A stretch of DNA of 9,700 bases from Pseudooctadecabacter sp. Lineage in GTDB: Bacteria > Pseudomonadota > Alphaproteobacteria > Rhodobacterales > Rhodobacteraceae. The first letter of the stretch is position 1. Each line of letters begins with the position of its first letter. The translations under genes were made by a program, and so were the position numbers. The notes beneath the pieces were generated by a model, which did no database searches, was not told the DNA's origin, and saw only the letters and a list, made by a program, of their open reading frames with translations. The DNA lies in the NCBI GenBank assembly GCA_020628265.1, contig JAHDFG010000066.1, positions 1-9,700 on the forward strand, read 5' to 3'. Below, piece after piece: positions 7,177 to 9,700 of the stretch.

Positions 7177-7202
7177 CAAACAAAAAACGAATTCTTTGTT
7201 TG
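7177..7202. repeat. Inverted repeat CAAACAAA / TTTGTTTG in the divergent promoter region
   Basis: Two perfect 8-base arms (7177-7184 and 7195-7202) are separated by 10 bases, giving centres about 18 bases apart, close to two turns of the helix. The position midway between the two operons suits a second regulator site or a promoter element. Low sequence complexity means chance is possible. Confidence 0.4.
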
Positions 7203-7317
7203 GATAAAAAATGCAATGTTTTCTGAATATTGCGCAGTTTAACCTGAACCAACGGAGAATATTTTGCTGGCACGCGGCAAATGCATGACCAATATGGTCG
7301 CACCAAATGACTCGCCC

Positions 7318-7331
7318 AAGGGAGGCCGGAG
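7318..7331 (+). promoter_or_regulatory. Ribosome binding site supporting the dehydratase start at 7336
   Basis: AAGGGAGG (7318-7325) and a second GGAG (7328-7331) lie 10 and 4 bases before the ATG at 7336. They support that ATG over the TTG at 7264, although the TTG also has a GGAG (7254-7257) six bases upstream. Confidence 0.6.
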
Positions 7332-7335
7332 CAAC

Positions 7336-9132
7336 ATGCCCAAGATCACCAAAGACAACTTACGCTCCAGAGATTGGTTTGCCCGCGAAGGCGATCCGGA
7401 GATGACTGCGCTCTATCTTGAGCGCTATCTGAACTACGGCCTGACCCGTGAGGAATTGCAGGAAGGCAAGCCGATCATCGCGATCGCTCAAACCGGCAGC
7501 GACCTAAGCCCCTGCAACCGCCACCACCTTGAGCTGACAAAAAGGGTACGTGACGGGATCATTGCAGCAGGCGGCACCCCGATCGAAGTTCCTGTGCACC
7601 CCATTCAGGAGACCGGCAAACGCCCCACGGCAAACCTTGACCGGAACCTTGCCTATCTGTCCTTGGTCGAGACCTTGCAGGGCTATCCACTGGACGGTGT
7701 GGTCCTCAACATCGGGTGTGACAAGACCACGCCGGCATTGCTGATGGCCGCGGCCACAGTCAACATTCCGGCCATCGCTCTGTCTGTTGGTCCGATGTTG
7801 AACGGCTACTGGGAAGGGGAGCGCGCGGGCTCCGGCACCGTGATCTGGAAAGCGCGGGAATTGATGGCCAAAGGGGACATCACCGGCGACGAATTCATGG
7901 AGATTGCGGCCTCAAGCGCCCCTTCGGTGGGCTACTGCAACACGATGGGTACCGCGACCACGATGAACTCGCTGGCAGAAGCCTTGGGGATGCAGCTGCC
8001 TGGCAGTGCCGCCATTCCGGCCCCCTACCGTGAACGCGCCCAGATCAGCTATGAGACCGGCAAGCGGATCGTCGATATGGTCTGGGAAGACATGCGCCCG
8101 TCCGACATCATGACCCGCGCCGCGTTTGAGAACGCGATTGTCATCAACTCGGCCATTGGCGGCTCGACGAATGCGCCCATCCACCTCAATGCGATTGCAG
8201 CCCACCTTGGTGTGCCGCTGAACAACGACGACTGGCAGGCCTTGGGCTATAAAGTCCCGCTTTTGGTAAACCTGCAGCCTGCGGGCAAATACCTTGGTGA
8301 GGATTATCACCGCGCGGGTGGGGTGCCCTCCGTCGTAGCCGAATTGCTGCGCGGCGGTTTGCTGCCCAATCCAGACGCGCTGACCGTCAACGGCGCGACC
8401 ATGGGCGCCAACTGCGAAGGACGTGCAGCGACAAACACCGATGTGATCCGCACGCTGGACACCCCCCTTGTGCAGGATGCAGGCTTCCTGAACCTCAAAG
8501 GCAACCTTTTCGACAGTGCGATCATGAAGACCAGCGTGATCTCGGACGAATTCCGCGATCGTTACCTGTCCAACCCTGATGACCCCAATGCATTTGAGGG
8601 ACGTGCGGTGGTGTTCGACGGACCTGAAGACTTCCACCACCGGATTGATGATCCAGCCGAAAACATCGACGAGAACTGCGTCCTGTTCATGCGCGGTGCG
8701 GGACCCAAAGGCTACCCGGGCGGGGCCGAGGTCGTAAACATGCGCGCGCCGTCCTACCTTTTGAAAAAGGGCGTGCAGGCTCTGCCCTGCGTGGGCGACG
8801 GGCGGCAATCGGGCACGTCGGGATCACCGTCGATCCTCAACGCCTCACCCGAGGCGGCGGCAGGCGGCGGCTTGGCGTTACTGAAGACCGGTGACACCGT
8901 GCGCTTTGATCTGGCCAAAGGAACGGCTGACATGCTGGTGCCACTGGACGAACTGGCCGACCGCGCCCGAGCGTTGGAGGAAGCAGGCGGCTACCAGATG
9001 CCAGCCAGCCAGACACCTTGGCAGCAATACTTCCGCGATCTGGTGAACGGGCTCGATCAGGGCATGACGCTGAAAGACGCGCCCAGCTACCGTGACACGG
9101 CCCGCACATCCACCCCGCGGGACAGCCACTGA
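7336..9132 (+). CDS. IlvD/Edd-family sugar-acid dehydratase (L-arabinonate/D-xylonate dehydratase type)
   Basis: A cytoplasmic iron-sulfur dehydratase of 598 residues that should convert an aldonic acid to its 2-keto-3-deoxy acid. The N-terminus (LRSRDWFAREGDPEMTALYLERY, from residue 9) and SDLSPCNRHH (55-64) are typical of the pentonate group rather than dihydroxyacid or phosphogluconate dehydratases. Cluster cysteines are C60, C128 (GCDKTTP) and C201 (YCNTMGT). Together with K130, the lysine carbamylated to bind magnesium, they match the spacing I recall from the Rhizobium L-arabinonate dehydratase, a [2Fe-2S] enzyme. The catalytic serine is probably S492 in GRQSGTSGSPS. The reading frame extends back to a TTG at 7264, but those 24 residues have no family counterpart. 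The stop overlaps the next ATG (TGATG). The sulfogluconate dehydratase of the sulfo-Entner-Doudoroff route belongs to the same superfamily, so the substrate could be a modified hexonate; a pentonate is more likely. Confidence 0.93.
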   Translation: MPKITKDNLRSRDWFAREGDPEMTALYLERYLNYGLTREELQEGKPIIAIAQTGSDLSPCNRHHLELTKRVRDGIIAAGGTPIEVPVHPIQETGKRPTANLDRNLAYLSLVETLQGYPLDGVVLNIGCDKTTPALLMAAATVNIPAIALSVGPMLNGYWEGERAGSGTVIWKARELMAKGDITGDEFMEIAASSAPSVGYCNTMGTATTMNSLAEALGMQLPGSAAIPAPYRERAQISYETGKRIVDMVWEDMRPSDIMTRAAFENAIVINSAIGGSTNAPIHLNAIAAHLGVPLNNDDWQALGYKVPLLVNLQPAGKYLGEDYHRAGGVPSVVAELLRGGLLPNPDALTVNGATMGANCEGRAATNTDVIRTLDTPLVQDAGFLNLKGNLFDSAIMKTSVISDEFRDRYLSNPDDPNAFEGRAVVFDGPEDFHHRIDDPAENIDENCVLFMRGAGPKGYPGGAEVVNMRAPSYLLKKGVQALPCVGDGRQSGTSGSPSILNASPEAAAGGGLALLKTGDTVRFDLAKGTADMLVPLDELADRARALEEAGGYQMPASQTPWQQYFRDLVNGLDQGMTLKDAPSYRDTARTSTPRDSH

Positions 9133-9700
9133 TGTCGGAACTGCTCGTCGTCTCGAACGTGACCCCGCGCATGGCCGACCGCCTGTCAGAGGCCTTCGAT
9201 GTCACCTATCTGTCGCAGGTCGACGCCGACGCTTGGCTGCCGAAGAACGCAGTCAGCGTGCGCTTTGTTCTGACCGATGGCCCGACCGGCGTCGCTGACG
9301 ACCTTCTGGCGCAGCTTCCCAATGTTGATGTCATCAGCAACCTTGGCGTCGGCTATGACGGGGTGAACACTGACCTTGCAACAAAGCGGGGCATCCCCGT
9401 GACCCACACGCCCAGCGTCCTGAACGAAGAGGTCGCGACGACTGCGGTGATGCTCTACCTCGCGTGTTGGCGGAACTTCGAGGCCGAGATGGCCCAAGCA
9501 CGGTCAGGTCGTTGGGCCACCGACGGAAACCTGCCCTTGCCGCCGACAGCCGACGGGCGGCGGATCGGTATTCTGGGGCTCGGTCGGATCGGTAAGGCGA
9601 TTGCAACCAAACTTGCCCCGTGGGCGGCCGAGATTTGCTATTTCGGGCGCAGCAAGCAGGACGTTGCCTTTCGCTACTTCGACGATCTGACGGCGATGGC
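9132..9700 (+). CDS. D-2-hydroxyacid dehydrogenase (glyoxylate/hydroxypyruvate reductase type), 3' end cut by window edge
   Basis: The first 189 complete codons (of an expected 310-320) of a cytoplasmic D-isomer-specific 2-hydroxyacid dehydrogenase, which should reduce glyoxylate, hydroxypyruvate or another 2-keto acid. The N-terminal catalytic domain has the substrate-binding SNLGVGYDGVNTD (69-81) and the helix NEEVATTAVMLYLA (98-111). The Rossmann motif is GLGRIG (149-154). After the second strand comes YFGRSK (170-175), whose R173 fits NADP(H)-preferring hydroxypyruvate reductases. The catalytic Arg, Glu and His lie beyond the window. The ATG at 9132 shares its A with the dehydratase stop codon and has only a weak GGGA upstream, so the two proteins are probably made together. 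It may clear 2-keto or aldehyde by-products from cleavage of the 2-keto-3-deoxy acid. The family is clear, the substrate is inferred. Confidence 0.9.
   Translation, partial: MSELLVVSNVTPRMADRLSEAFDVTYLSQVDADAWLPKNAVSVRFVLTDGPTGVADDLLAQLPNVDVISNLGVGYDGVNTDLATKRGIPVTHTPSVLNEEVATTAVMLYLACWRNFEAEMAQARSGRWATDGNLPLPPTADGRRIGILGLGRIGKAIATKLAPWAAEICYFGRSKQDVAFRYFDDLTAM

Larger units (their letters stand above)
7093..7335. promoter_or_regulatory. Divergent intergenic control region
   Basis: This is the only substantial non-coding stretch, between the divergent dctP and dehydratase starts. The centre (about 7165-7250) is clearly more AT-rich than the flanking genes and must carry promoters in both directions. 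I found no convincing -35/-10 pair and do not name one. It contains a GntR-type palindrome (7139-7153), an A/T-rich inverted repeat (7177-7202) and, in the dctP leader, a short GC hairpin with GGCCG/CGGCC arms (7118-7132). The part from 7264 to 7335 would be coding if the TTG at 7264 were used. Confidence 0.75.

Noticed and set aside
7093..7179. Upstream extension of dctP by 29 codons
   Set aside because: It would bury the signal peptide and run through the ribosome site and the GntR palindrome; the ATG at 7092 has a strong Shine-Dalgarno.
7281..7310. A nine-codon mini-ORF (MHDQYGRTK) in the dehydratase leader
   Set aside because: No Shine-Dalgarno before it and no amino-acid bias suggesting attenuation; probably chance.
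7912..8808. A 298-codon open frame on the minus strand opposite the IlvD/Edd dehydratase
   Set aside because: Antisense shadow caused by codon bias; the plus-strand frame carries all cluster cysteines and family motifs.

Overview
The window looks like the chromosome of a marine alphaproteobacterium, most plausibly a Roseobacter-group Rhodobacteraceae. That is inferred from the moderately high GC coding sequence, the tripartite TRAP transporter next to sugar-acid enzymes, and tightly packed operons with Shine-Dalgarno starts. No rRNA, tRNA, CRISPR, insertion sequence or phage gene is visible. Almost all of the window is coding.

Layout: two divergent transcription units share a short AT-rich control region at about 7093-7335. 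The leftward unit (minus strand, 7092 down to 1 and beyond the left edge) runs dctP, dctQ, dctM, a phytanoyl-CoA-dioxygenase (PhyH)-family oxygenase, a UxaA-family altronate/galactarate-type dehydratase, and a beta-hydroxyacid dehydrogenase cut only a few residues from its end. Five of the six genes are separated by 9 bases or fewer, or overlap by one base. The only real gap is the dctP-dctQ spacer, which can fold into two hairpins. The rightward unit (plus strand, from 7336) is an IlvD/Edd-family dehydratase of the pentonate (L-arabinonate/D-xylonate) type. It is followed, with a one-base overlap, by a D-2-hydroxyacid dehydrogenase that runs off the right edge.

Inferred joint function: a periplasmic binding protein and TRAP permease import a small carboxylate, probably an aldonic or other polyhydroxy acid. 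Two unrelated dehydratases can form 2-keto-3-deoxy acids, and two reductases can remove aldehyde or 2-keto products such as tartronate semialdehyde, glyoxylate or hydroxypyruvate. The Fe(II)/2-oxoglutarate oxygenase is the unexpected member and suggests that the imported compound is modified (for example O-methylated or sulfonated) and must be oxidised before dehydration. The beta-hydroxyacid dehydrogenase carries a Gly-Arg-Thr motif in place of the usual Ser-Gly-Gly. From memory, the sulfolactaldehyde reductase YihU has the same motif, so an anionic or sulfonated three-carbon substrate is a specific, testable possibility. A perfect match to the FadR-type GntR operator consensus lies in the divergent control region. 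The true substrate cannot be settled from this sequence.
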